Of a stretch of DNA of 64,000 bases, positions 53,261 through 61,547 are shown in pieces. The DNA lies in contig JBFMFE010000322.1 of assembly GCA_040752295.1 (NCBI GenBank), positions 1 through 64,000 of the forward strand, written 5' to 3'. This DNA is from JBFMFE01 sp040752295. GTDB taxonomy: Bacteria; UBP15; UBA6099; JBFMBQ01. Position numbers and translations under genes: made by a program. The notes beneath the pieces were generated by a model. The model was not told the origin of the DNA. It ran no database searches and saw only the letters and a list, made by a program, of their open reading frames with translations. Each line of letters begins with the position of its first letter. Position 1 is the stretch's first letter.

Positions 53261-54412
53261 TCACTTTTTTTCTTCCGTTTCCGCGAGGAAAGCGGGTTCC
53301 AGCGGGAACAGGATGCGCACGTGGGTGACGTCCGCGAGGGCGTCGTCCACGCGCCCCTTCACCTCCGGCATACGCTGCCATTTCCCCCCCTCGATGCGCA
53401 CCTGGACGATGTACATGTCGAGCATCTCCTCGATGGTCCTCCCCGAGGTTCCCATCGGGAAGTAAACGGGGCGCAGGTACAGGGAAAAAAGCGGCGCCGC
53501 GCCCTCTGTCGAGGGGGCTTCCACCGACGTGGGACCCACGACCATCCACTGCGTCAGCAGACGGGCGTTTTTCATCTCGGGACTCATGGCGTGATTCTCG
53601 GGGATGATCTGGAATCCGCCGACTTCGCCCGGTGGCGACGTGGACACGCAGATGACGCCCGTGTGGTTCGCGCGGATGCGCCCGACGTCGGCGTAAAGCG
53701 AACCCGCGAACCGCCCGACGCCGGCGACCGGCTTGAGCACCATCCCGATCACCCTCGCGCCGCCCCCGGCGTAGCGCACAAGTATGCGCCCGCCGAAGCG
53801 GTTCTCGAAGACGATTTCCGACGGGAGCCGGACCGGGCGCAGCACCTTTATCTGGATCGTGTCCCCCTCGCGCGGCTGGTACAGCGCCGGGATCGGAACC
53901 CATTTGCCCCCGTCCTTTAAGAAGACGGGGTTTCCGACGAACGGCGATAACCCGCCGCCGAATATCCCGGTCCCGGCAGGAATGTCGGTCATTATCGAGG
54001 ACGAGGCGCTGTAGTAGGATTTGTAATCCGCGGGTTTTTCGTACATTTCCGCGGGCAGTATGCTGAGAACGGCGCCCCGGTCGCCGGACTGCCGAACCTT
54101 GACGTGGACCGCGTTGACGGCGACGGCAGCCACGGACCGCTGCCACGCCCACCCGCTCGCGGTGTAGCCGCTCTCGTTCAACCGCCCCGCCGCGGCGAGG
54201 ACTGTGCCCGCTCGCTTCGTTTCCCCGCTCCGCTTGACGTAAACCCCGCCTCCCGCCCGGTTTTCGATCACGATGCTGAACAGTTCCTCCAGCGCGGGAT
54301 AGTTCTCTTCCGCCGCAGCCTCCGGCGCGCCGCGCGCGTTTTCGAGAACGGCGAACGACGCGGCGGAACACAGGACGCAGAGGACGGCGACCGCGGCGCA
54401 CGCTGTCTTCAT
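53261..54412 (-). CDS. Secreted protein of unknown function
   Basis: This is a 383-residue protein from ATG at 54412, with AAAGGA upstream, giving a clean signal peptide (hydrophobic core VAVLCVLCSAASFAV). A longer reading frame to 54523 would add a polar leader. The mature part has repeated beta-strand blocks: FSIVIENRAGGGVYVKRSG, and IVFENRFGGRILVRYAGG recurring about 175 residues later. This suggests two copies of one module. No family was recognised. It lies 31 bases upstream of the sialidase-like gene. Confidence 0.6.
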   Translation of the reverse strand: MKTACAAVAVLCVLCSAASFAVLENARGAPEAAAEENYPALEELFSIVIENRAGGGVYVKRSGETKRAGTVLAAAGRLNESGYTASGWAWQRSVAAVAVNAVHVKVRQSGDRGAVLSILPAEMYEKPADYKSYYSASSSIMTDIPAGTGIFGGGLSPFVGNPVFLKDGGKWVPIPALYQPREGDTIQIKVLRPVRLPSEIVFENRFGGRILVRYAGGGARVIGMVLKPVAGVGRFAGSLYADVGRIRANHTGVICVSTSPPGEVGGFQIIPENHAMSPEMKNARLLTQWMVVGPTSVEAPSTEGAAPLFSLYLRPVYFPMGTSGRTIEEMLDMYIVQVRIEGGKWQRMPEVKGRVDDALADVTHVRILFPLEPAFLAETEEKK

Positions 54413-54583
54413 TTCACGTCCTTTGCCGTTTCGCCGTCGTTCCGTCTCCGGTTTTTCCATTTCAGCGCGGATTTTCCGCGTTTCTTCAGGGTTGCGTGTG
54501 GTTTTCTTTCCGGCGTCGTCCATCCGACCCGAACCGCCGGTGATTATCCCGTGCGTGGTTTTCGCTTTCGGTCCGTCGGCGCT

Positions 54584-55927
54584 CTACAGAAACATGGCGC
54601 CCGCGACCAGCAGCCCCGCCGCCGCCAGTCCCCACATGTACGGGAGGGTTTTGCGCGTGAACACCATCACGTCCTTTCCGAGGTATCCCGCGAGCCAGGC
54701 GTTGTGCGTGTTCGTGGGGTCGCTCACGCCCTGGATCATTCCCACCGAGAGCAGGGCGCCCATGATCGCCGCCGGGGGTAGCGTGCCGGTGGCGAGCATG
54801 ACCCCGGCAAGCCCCGCGCCCATACCGTATATGTTGAGCGGTCCCCGGTAGAGCGCGAGGGGAGCGAGAAGCGAGAACACGGCGACGTATCCCGGGAGGG
54901 TCTGCGGCATGGCGCGTTTCAGTATCGGTTCCATGAAGCCGCCGACGGCGGGGTGAGTCACGGCGTTCAGGATCATGCCGATGCCGACGAGGAGGGCGAT
55001 GGCGGGCGCCGACGCGGAGACGCCCTCGATGGCGCACCTCGTCAGCCGCTGCACGTTCCCGCCGTCGGTCCTGAACGTCGTGACGACCCCGAAGACTATC
55101 CCGGCGAAGAGCGCCGCGTTTATGGGAAAATAGTACGGGTTCGGGGGTTTTTCGAGGAGGTTGTAAACGTTGAACGGCACGAGGAGAAGGATCGGGACGA
55201 CGGGGGTGAGAAGCGCGAGCGGGTTAAGGCGCGGCGGTTCCTCGACCGGTCCGGTCATCGCCCAGAACGATGACACCCCCCGGCGCAGGTTGACGATCAG
55301 GAACAGAGATGCGACGGCGGCGAAGACCGCCCCGAACACCGCCGCGAAACGGAACACCTCCGCCTGCGTCAGCCCGAGCACGCCGATGTAGACCGCCCAG
55401 TTCGCCGGGTTGAAAGTCCCCCCCAGGCTGAGTCCGAGCAGAAACAGGCACCCCGCAGCCTCCGCGCCCACTCCCGCCGAAAGCATTATCGGCATCACGA
55501 GCGTCGCCACCATGATCACCGCGCCCAGCCCCCCCAGCGTCGTGAAAAGCACCGCTGTGGCGCCCGTGAGAAGGAAGCAGACCGCGACCGGGCTGTCGCC
55601 GCCCAGCTCCGAAGCCCATCGTATCATCGCCTTCGATACGCCGGACGCCTTCAGCAGTTCCGCCAGGACGGCGCCGAGGATTATCGTCACCATCACGTTC
55701 GCCAGACGCACCGTCCCTTCGGCGATCACGACGCCGAAGAAGTCCTTCGCGAGAACCACGGCGTGGGACCCCGGATAGACCGGTCGGACGCCGTAGTGGA
55801 ATATTCCCCCGGCGATGAAGAGCGCCGCCGCCATGAGGGGCAGCGCGATGAGCGCCGGAAGTTTCCCGAGGTACATCAGCGCCGCGAACGCGAGGAACAC
55901 GGCGACCAGAGCGAGTCCTATCATCAT
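54584..55927 (-). CDS. IT-superfamily transporter (citrate/gluconate/lactate-type permease)
   Basis: This is a 447-residue protein with about 11-12 hydrophobic segments. LGAVLAELLKASGVSKAMI in the first half and the second-half repeat with GTLPPAAIMGALLSVG, NIYGMGAG and GVSDPTNTHN are like CitMHS/GntP/NhaC-type ion transporters. Position next to the tct/sialidase operon hints at an acidic substrate; the specificity is unknown. A 13-base gap separates it from the upstream CorC-like gene. Confidence 0.75.
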   Translation of the reverse strand: MMIGLALVAVFLAFAALMYLGKLPALIALPLMAAALFIAGGIFHYGVRPVYPGSHAVVLAKDFFGVVIAEGTVRLANVMVTIILGAVLAELLKASGVSKAMIRWASELGGDSPVAVCFLLTGATAVLFTTLGGLGAVIMVATLVMPIMLSAGVGAEAAGCLFLLGLSLGGTFNPANWAVYIGVLGLTQAEVFRFAAVFGAVFAAVASLFLIVNLRRGVSSFWAMTGPVEEPPRLNPLALLTPVVPILLLVPFNVYNLLEKPPNPYYFPINAALFAGIVFGVVTTFRTDGGNVQRLTRCAIEGVSASAPAIALLVGIGMILNAVTHPAVGGFMEPILKRAMPQTLPGYVAVFSLLAPLALYRGPLNIYGMGAGLAGVMLATGTLPPAAIMGALLSVGMIQGVSDPTNTHNAWLAGYLGKDVMVFTRKTLPYMWGLAAAGLLVAGAMFL

Positions 55928-55940
55928 GCGGGTGTGCCTT

Positions 55941-57338
55941 TCACCGGGCGCTTCCGCGGGTTTCCGGCGGGGCGTTTTTAACGTGGGAATGCCACTGCGG
56001 CTTTCGGGGCGCGTCCGTCCCGGCGCCGGGGGCGCTCCCCGTCCGCTGCGGGTTTTTCCGCACGATCACCCTGTTTATCCTGCGCTTGTTCATGCTCTCG
56101 ACGGTGAAAGTCATGTCTTTGAACACGACGCTTTCCCCCGGTTTGGGGACCTTTCCGAGCGTCGTGAATATGAAGCCGCCGAGGGTGTCGAAATCTTCGC
56201 TCTCGGGAAGGCGCGATTCGAGTACGTCGTTGAGTTCGGAGACGGGAATCCGTGCGTTGACGTGGAGCGTGTTTTCGTCAATCCAGCGGTACAGGGGTTC
56301 CTCGGTGTCGTATTCGTCCCTGATTTCGCCCACGATTTCTTCGAGCAGGTCTTCGAGTGTGACAAGCCCGCTCGTGACACCGTGTTCGTCCACGACGATC
56401 GCCATGTGGACGCGCCTCTTCTGGAATTTCCTGAGAAGGTCGTCAATCTTTTTCGTTTCGGGCACGAAGTAAGGCTCGCGCATGACGGCGTCCACCGACT
56501 CGTCCGCTCTGCCCTCGATCAGGGCGCGTATGAGGTCTTTGGAGTTGACGATCCCCACTATGTTCTCGAGCGTGCCGCTGTAGATGGGGACCCTCGAGTG
56601 CCCCACGTTTTCGACGAACGAAGCCATCTTCCCGATGGTGATTTCCCTGGGCGCGCACGCCATGTCGGGTCTGGGCACCATGACCTCTTTCACGTAGGTG
56701 TCGCCGAACTCGAATATGCTGTGGATCATCTCCCGCTCGTCCTTCTCGATCACGCCCTCCTCTTCGCCGGTGGTTACCATGCCGAGGATTTCCGCCTCCG
56801 TGACGAACGGTCCCTCGCGCGCGGGCTTCCCGCCGAACAGCCTGATGATCCGGTTGCTGGCTGTCATCATGATCCACGTGAAGGGGGTTATCAGCCGGTC
56901 CACGAGCACGAGGGGTCTGATCGCCGCCATGGAGTACCGCTCCGGGTTGTGCACGGCGAGTATCTTCGGGATGATCTCCCCGAACGTGATGAACACCACC
57001 GCCACCGTCATGATGCTTATGGTCGGCTCCACCCACCCGGGAGGGCGCAGGTCGTGCGCGGAAACGACTGAATGGACGATCTTCGTCATGACCCACTCGG
57101 CGCTGATCGCGACGAAGTTGATGCCGATCAGCATCGTGGTGAGCAGCTTGTTGGGGTTGTCCAGCCAGAGCTTAATCGCGCCCTCGCGCCGGTGGTCCTT
57201 CCTCGCGATCTCCTTGAGCCTGTGGCGGCTCATCGCCACGAGCGCCGTCTCGACCGAGGAAAAGAACGCGCCGCTCAGAAACAGGCACACCAGTATTACG
57301 ACGAGGTAAAAAGGAATCGTTTCCAAACCTGTGATCAA
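55941..57338 (-). CDS. CNNM/CorC (HlyC) family protein with DUF21, CBS pair and CorC_HlyC domains
   Basis: This 465-residue protein has an N-terminal DUF21 transmembrane domain (about 1-190, with SGAFFSSVETALVAMSRHRL), two CBS domains (about 200-330, with MVPRPDMACAP and HSRVPIYSG), and a C-terminal transporter-associated domain with the RIPVSELND block. This is the CNNM/HlyC-CorC magnesium-related family. Domain order and length are normal. Confidence 0.92.
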   Translation of the reverse strand: MITGLETIPFYLVVILVCLFLSGAFFSSVETALVAMSRHRLKEIARKDHRREGAIKLWLDNPNKLLTTMLIGINFVAISAEWVMTKIVHSVVSAHDLRPPGWVEPTISIMTVAVVFITFGEIIPKILAVHNPERYSMAAIRPLVLVDRLITPFTWIMMTASNRIIRLFGGKPAREGPFVTEAEILGMVTTGEEEGVIEKDEREMIHSIFEFGDTYVKEVMVPRPDMACAPREITIGKMASFVENVGHSRVPIYSGTLENIVGIVNSKDLIRALIEGRADESVDAVMREPYFVPETKKIDDLLRKFQKRRVHMAIVVDEHGVTSGLVTLEDLLEEIVGEIRDEYDTEEPLYRWIDENTLHVNARIPVSELNDVLESRLPESEDFDTLGGFIFTTLGKVPKPGESVVFKDMTFTVESMNKRRINRVIVRKNPQRTGSAPGAGTDAPRKPQWHSHVKNAPPETRGSAR

Positions 57339-57461
57339 CAGTGAATATAACCCATCCCCCGCGGGAATGTCAAATCGGGGCGGTCCGGCGCGGCGGGCGG
57401 CGCGGAACCTGTCTCGCTGCTTCGGCGCTTTACCGGCAGCGGTCTTTCCCGCCGCCCTTCA

Positions 57462-57472
57462 GGTCAGTCCCC
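57462..57472 (+). repeat. Direct repeat flanking element B, left copy
   Basis: GGTCAGTCCCC is identical to the copy at 57629-57639; the two bracket element B and look like an 11-base target-site duplication. Confidence 0.55.
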
Positions 57473-57480
57473 TGTAAGCG

Positions 57481-57508
57481 TTGACTTTAAGAGCCATACC
57501 GATATATT
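57481..57508 (+). promoter_or_regulatory. Sigma-70-like promoter inside the left end of element B
   Basis: TTGACT (57481-57486), 16 bases, TATATT (57503-57508). It reads rightward through the element into the 3' end of the aminotransferase gene, antisense to it; no plus-strand gene follows. Confidence 0.4.
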
Positions 57509-57510
57509 GC

Positions 57511-57610
57511 AAAAACGAATGTCGAATAACGAATTTCGAATTATGAAGTCCTCCTTCGTCTCCGTTGTCCTTCGACATTCTGCGGTTCCTTGTTCGATAT
57601 TCGATGTTCT
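57511..57610 (-). repeat. Dispersed ~100-base core repeat, copy B
   Basis: On the minus strand this reads ATCGAATATCGAACAAGG, AACCGCAGAATGTCGAAGGA, then CTTCATAATTCGAAATTCG and CGACATTCGTTTTT, the same blocks as 38272-38374 on the plus strand. Confidence 0.75.
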
Positions 57611-57628
57611 GTTAAGTTAACGCTTATG

Positions 57629-57639
57629 GGTCAGTCCCC
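57629..57639 (+). repeat. Direct repeat flanking element B, right copy
   Basis: GGTCAGTCCCC is identical to 57462-57472. It spans the stop codon of the aminotransferase gene (57631-57633). Confidence 0.55.
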
Positions 57640-58896
57640 GAATTTCTCTTTGACCGCCCTGAACGACGCGTCCGCTGCTTCAAGTGTGATCTCCACGTCT
57701 TTTTCGGTGTGCGCCGTGGAGACGAACCAGTTGTGGTGCGGGTGGACGAAAATCCCGCGCCTGTTCATTTCCGCGCAGAACGCCTGGTTGCGGAACAGGT
57801 CGTTGTCGTTCGTGAACCTCGCGTACGGCATGGTGGGGTTTCCCGAGAGGGCGAACGTCAGCCCGCGCTCCTTCGCCAGTCCTTCAAGCCCTTCCCACAG
57901 GAGCTTTCCGATGCGGTACATCGTCTCGACGCCGTCGTTCTCCTTCAGTTCCTTTATGGTCGCCATTGACGCCGCCATCGGGACGGAGCTGAACCAGTAG
58001 CTCCCGGTGGCGAACACCTTCGACGCCGCGTTTTTGAACTCTTTTCTCCCGAGGCAGGCGGAGAGCGGGTAGCCGTTGGCGAGCGCCTTGCAGTGCACCG
58101 AGAGGTCGGGGCGGAACCTGAAGAGTTCCTGCGAACCCTGCAGGTGGAGGCGGTAGCACGTGCGCACGTCGTCGAGTATCAGCACGATCCCCTTGCGGTT
58201 GCACACCGCCTGGACTTCCGTCCAGAACCCCGTCTGCGGCAGCACGCTGTCGCTCCAGTTGGGAAAATGGTACGGCGTCATGATCGCGCCCGCGATCTGT
58301 CCTTCGTGTTCGTCCACCAGTTTTTTGAACGTCACGATGTCGTTCCACTTGAATGTGAGGATGTTCTCGCGGTCGCCGGGGACGAGTCCGGCGTGTCCGG
58401 GCGTGCACCATGCGTGCGCGCCGTGGTACGTCCCCTCGACCATGATTATCTTCCGCCTGCCCGTGTGCGCCCGCGCGACCTGAAGCGCCCAGGTGGTCAT
58501 GTCGGAACCGTTTTTCGCGAACAGCGCCCAGTCCGCGAACGGGATCAGCTCCACGAGGAACTCAGCAAGTTCCACCATGATCCCGCCCGGGACGCTGGCG
58601 CAGTCGCCGAGCTTCCTCTGTTTTTCCGCCGCCTCCTCGACGCGCGGGTTGTTGTATCCCACCACCATGGGTCCGTACGCGCACAACCAGTCTATGAACT
58701 CGTTTCCGTCCACGTCGCGGAATCGCGCGCCCTGCGCGCTCGCTGCGTAGTACGGGGTCGCTCCCGGCGTCCTGATGATCGGCGACAGGTGCCCGTAGAT
58801 TCCCCCGGGAATGACCCGCGCGGCTCTCTCGAAAAGAGCCATGGATTTATCGAACGCGCACTTTCCGCCGCCGCCTCTTTCTTCTCCGTCGCTCAT
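57631..58896 (-). CDS. Class III pyridoxal-phosphate aminotransferase / glutamate-1-semialdehyde-aminomutase-like protein
   Basis: This 421-residue protein has RVIPGGIYGHLSP at the N-terminus, FAKNGSDMTTWALQVARAHT (PLP phosphate region), LDDVRTCYRL (the PLP-nitrogen Asp region; DDV instead of the common DEV) and Lys270 in HCKALANGYPLSA as the Schiff-base lysine. Length and architecture match HemL-type aminotransferases, but other haem genes are absent and residues differ enough that another amino-sugar or omega-amino substrate is possible. Element B inserts right after its stop codon. Confidence 0.85.
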   Translation of the reverse strand: MSDGEERGGGGKCAFDKSMALFERAARVIPGGIYGHLSPIIRTPGATPYYAASAQGARFRDVDGNEFIDWLCAYGPMVVGYNNPRVEEAAEKQRKLGDCASVPGGIMVELAEFLVELIPFADWALFAKNGSDMTTWALQVARAHTGRRKIIMVEGTYHGAHAWCTPGHAGLVPGDRENILTFKWNDIVTFKKLVDEHEGQIAGAIMTPYHFPNWSDSVLPQTGFWTEVQAVCNRKGIVLILDDVRTCYRLHLQGSQELFRFRPDLSVHCKALANGYPLSACLGRKEFKNAASKVFATGSYWFSSVPMAASMATIKELKENDGVETMYRIGKLLWEGLEGLAKERGLTFALSGNPTMPYARFTNDNDLFRNQAFCAEMNRRGIFVHPHHNWFVSTAHTEKDVEITLEAADASFRAVKEKFGD

Positions 58897-58899
58897 TGT

Positions 58900-59658
58900 T
58901 CACTCCATGTATTCGCCGAGCCTGTCGAGCGCCGCGTTCAGCGTGTCTATCAGCGGTATGTAACCCTCCAGGCGGATCGAGCCGTTACCGAGCGCGGCGT
59001 ACGCGTCGAGTCCGCCGAGCGCGAGTTCGTGGAGAACCCCGGCGTCGGCGAACTTCATGTAACAGTTCGCCCTCTCGGCGCGCCCGGTCCGCGCCTCGAG
59101 CCGCCCGTCGCTCAGTACAACGTGCGTCGCCGGACCGTCGGGGAGCACCTCGAACTGGGCGACACCGTTCCGCGCCTTCACGACGAGGGGGCTGACCTCC
59201 GGATCGTTTTCCCCCACCGCCTTTATCCCCCTCGTCATCGCGTAAAGGGTCATCCTGACGTGGAGCTTGAACGTTTTCGCGTCCTTCAGCATTTCCTCCG
59301 TCGGGCGCATCACCTGCTCGAGCCGTTTCGCAAGCCGGGAAAACCCCCTCAATGCCCCGACGTTCCAGAAGCCCGTCCACAGCACCGGGAGACCCTTTCC
59401 TCTGAACATCGCGTTCAGCTTGCCGTGCGAGGGAAACCAGAAACCGACGCTGGGAAAACGCCCCTTTCCGGCGACCGCCGTGGCTTTGCCGTCGCGGAAC
59501 TGGATGAACGCGGCGGGTCCGCCCCGAACGGCGAACCGGAAGCTGCACCGCCACCCGCGCGCGATCGCGCCCGCCTCGGCGTCCCCGCTCACGAGTTCCC
59601 CGATGAGCGGAAGCACGGCGTGAAGATTGATGTGCGCCAGCGTCTTCTCGTCCTTCAT
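58900..59658 (-). CDS. SCP2-like lipid-binding domain protein (putative)
   Basis: This 252-residue protein contains two SCP2-like halves. The first has FRDGKATAVAGKGRFPSVGF; the second has RAERANCYMKFADAGVLHEL and LGGLDAYAALGNGSIRLEGY, followed by PLIDTLNAALDRL. The last block is the SCP2 'G-x-x-D-x-x-x-A-x-x-x-G-x-x-x-x-x-G' helix-strand pattern. SCP2 proteins bind acyl or sterol ligands. It ends 3 bases before the aminotransferase gene start, so the two are probably co-transcribed. Confidence 0.65.
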   Translation of the reverse strand: MKDEKTLAHINLHAVLPLIGELVSGDAEAGAIARGWRCSFRFAVRGGPAAFIQFRDGKATAVAGKGRFPSVGFWFPSHGKLNAMFRGKGLPVLWTGFWNVGALRGFSRLAKRLEQVMRPTEEMLKDAKTFKLHVRMTLYAMTRGIKAVGENDPEVSPLVVKARNGVAQFEVLPDGPATHVVLSDGRLEARTGRAERANCYMKFADAGVLHELALGGLDAYAALGNGSIRLEGYIPLIDTLNAALDRLGEYME

Positions 59659-59787
59659 GACGTTCAGGGCGCTATTATAGGCTGATGCAGGCTTTTTTGC
59701 ACGCGTATGATACGCAGGACCGCCACGCGCGCGAAGTATCGCCCGGCTTCCCGAAACCCGAATCCGTTGCGTTTCGGAGCCGGGCGT

Positions 59788-60435
59788 TCATGCTTTCCCG
59801 ACCCTTATGTCCACGTTCTGCGGGTTCTTGCAGCCCCTGAGAGTCGTCACCATCCCCCTGACGGTGTTCCCGATGAACGCCTTGACGAACGGCTTCAGGT
59901 TTATCGTCTTTCCGTTGACCCGGAGCCGGACCTCGTTTTTCATCTCCGGCACGGGGAACCTTTCGTTGATGAATCCGGCGAGCCTGGCGGTCTCCTTTCT
60001 TCCGAAGACGGGCGCGCCGGTTGCGACTTTCCCGTCGGATACCACGGCGATAAGCTCTCCTTCCCCCGCTTCCGGCGCCGCTCCCTTCGCGTCGCGTATG
60101 ATCTCGATCTTGGGCGTGTCCGCGCTCCTGTACCCCTCGGTCAGTATGATGTCGGCGCCCGCGAAGTACCATGACGCTACCTCGCCGGGTGAGAGTTCCT
60201 TCCCGGTTTTCCTGAAAAAAGCGAGGTGTGTCGGCGAGGCGACACAGACCTCGTCGGCGCCCGCCTCGGCGTGTCGCCAGCTGTCTTTGCCTTCCACGTC
60301 GAAACCGCCCTCGTGCGCGTGGTGTTTGATTGTGCCCGCGGTCCTTCCGAGCTTTGCGAGTTCTTTGATCAGCGCCGTTATGAGTTCGGTCTTGCCCGAA
60401 CCGGGGGCGCCGATTATCGAAACAAGCGGAATCAT
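59788..60435 (-). CDS. mobB: Molybdopterin-guanine dinucleotide biosynthesis protein B
   Basis: This 215-residue P-loop protein has Walker A GAPGSGKTE at 9-17, KHHAHEGGFDVEGKDSWRH (the MobB K-x-x-x-H...D-x-x-G-K-D-S-x-x-x block), FAGADIILTEGYR and the C-terminal FINERF segment. It supports molybdenum-cofactor maturation. About 60 extra C-terminal residues (from LRVNGKTINLKPFV) resemble a DUF that often follows MobB in anaerobes. GAGGAG precedes the ATG. No mobA or molybdoenzyme gene is in the window. Confidence 0.88.
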   Translation of the reverse strand: MIPLVSIIGAPGSGKTELITALIKELAKLGRTAGTIKHHAHEGGFDVEGKDSWRHAEAGADEVCVASPTHLAFFRKTGKELSPGEVASWYFAGADIILTEGYRSADTPKIEIIRDAKGAAPEAGEGELIAVVSDGKVATGAPVFGRKETARLAGFINERFPVPEMKNEVRLRVNGKTINLKPFVKAFIGNTVRGMVTTLRGCKNPQNVDIRVGKA

Positions 60436-60538
60436 GCGCGATCACTCCTCAAGGGGCTATTTTAACCGGGGCGGGCGTCCAATCAAACCGCCCGACGCCG
60501 CGGCGGCGGCTTCCAATCGCGGCGGGGTTCCCGATGGA

Positions 60539-61522
60539 TCATCGCGGCGCCCGGGCGTATTCGAACGGAAGTGAGCCTTTTATCCCCCCGACCGCTTTGT
60601 CCACGATGATAACGACCCTGCATTCCTTAAGCTCCTTGCTGTGGTTCTCCTTCATCTTCCGCGCCGTTTCCTTGTTGACAACGAGGTTGGTTTTCAGCTT
60701 CCCTTCCGCCCGGACGCCTCCGAGGAGGACCCGGGCGGCGAAGGCGGTTCGCGGTGCGATAAGCAGGCAGAGGGGGTCGAGCCGTTCCCGAGGGTTCAGT
60801 CCCGTGCTTTCTTCCACCGTGACGTACGTTGCCACGCCGTTTTTCACCGCCGCTTTAAGGTCCGCCGCCACGATGTCGTGCACCGTTTCCCCCTCCTCGC
60901 TCACGATTCGCGGAAGGAGAGCCGGAATCAGCCCGGTTCCCCGCGCGTCGAGCAGCGCTCCGTCGTACGCCCCGCTCCACAACTGCTCGACGAGAGTCCC
61001 TTTTTCGCCCGCGGGTTCCTCGCCGCCGCCCGTTTCTTCATTTTCAATCCCGTCCGCGCCGGGCGGCTTCCTTCCCGTTTCCTCCTCGATGAAGATGCTC
61101 CCCAGCCCCTTAACGCCTTTGAGCGGGACTTCCATTTCGACCCACGCGACCCGTCTTCCGTCCAGTTCTTCCTCGCCGGCGCCTGTTTCCCTCGCGCCCT
61201 GAATGAAGGCGCGTACCTTTCTCTTCAAACCCGCGTAGTCTTTCACCCTTCGCTCGTCGTTGACCGGGATTCCTTCCACCGCCGGGGGGATCGCGCCCAT
61301 GGCTCGGACCCTTGCGGCGCGCGCGGTCGCGCCCGTGCCGTGCGCGCGCACGGCGCCGTCGGTCCAGTTCACCACCGCGTAGGTCCCCAGGTCGAAGCCT
61401 GTCCTTTCGACCCTCGCTTCGTATCGAAGCGCCTGCTGCGCGACGCTCGCGGCGAGTCCCGCGGCGGAGACCGCAATGAAAGCGAGCAGAAACCTTCTCA
61501 TCGCGTGCGCAGCTTTTCCCAT
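60539..61522 (-). CDS. Secreted protein of unknown function (LPP20-like, putative)
   Basis: This is a 327-residue protein. M1 at 61522 or M8 at 61501 are both possible, neither with a good ribosome-binding site; the second gives a classic signal peptide (LLAFIAVSAAGLAASV). The mature part begins with the pattern of LPP20-like proteins: NWTDGAVRAHGTG, then a Glu/Gly-rich acidic linker at about 155-180 and a C-terminal beta-rich region. It is 25 bases after the FlgT-like gene stop and likely co-transcribed with it. Confidence 0.62.
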   Translation of the reverse strand: MGKAAHAMRRFLLAFIAVSAAGLAASVAQQALRYEARVERTGFDLGTYAVVNWTDGAVRAHGTGATARAARVRAMGAIPPAVEGIPVNDERRVKDYAGLKRKVRAFIQGARETGAGEEELDGRRVAWVEMEVPLKGVKGLGSIFIEEETGRKPPGADGIENEETGGGEEPAGEKGTLVEQLWSGAYDGALLDARGTGLIPALLPRIVSEEGETVHDIVAADLKAAVKNGVATYVTVEESTGLNPRERLDPLCLLIAPRTAFAARVLLGGVRAEGKLKTNLVVNKETARKMKENHSKELKECRVVIIVDKAVGGIKGSLPFEYARAPR

Positions 61523-61547
61523 GAGTTAAGGAGGGCGCCGCGGCGGT

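Larger units (their letters stand above)
57473..57628. mobile_element. MITE-like non-autonomous element B
   Basis: This 156-base element lies in the 292-base gap 57339-57630. Its ends are imperfect inverted repeats: left TGTAAGCGTTGACTTTAA, right (reverse complement) CATAAGCGTTAACTTAAC, sharing TAAGCGTT-x-ACTT. An identical 11-base GGTCAGTCCCC lies on both sides; the right copy contains the TGA stop of the aminotransferase gene. The core (57511-57610) is the reverse complement of the core in element A. No transposase is encoded. Confidence 0.6.
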
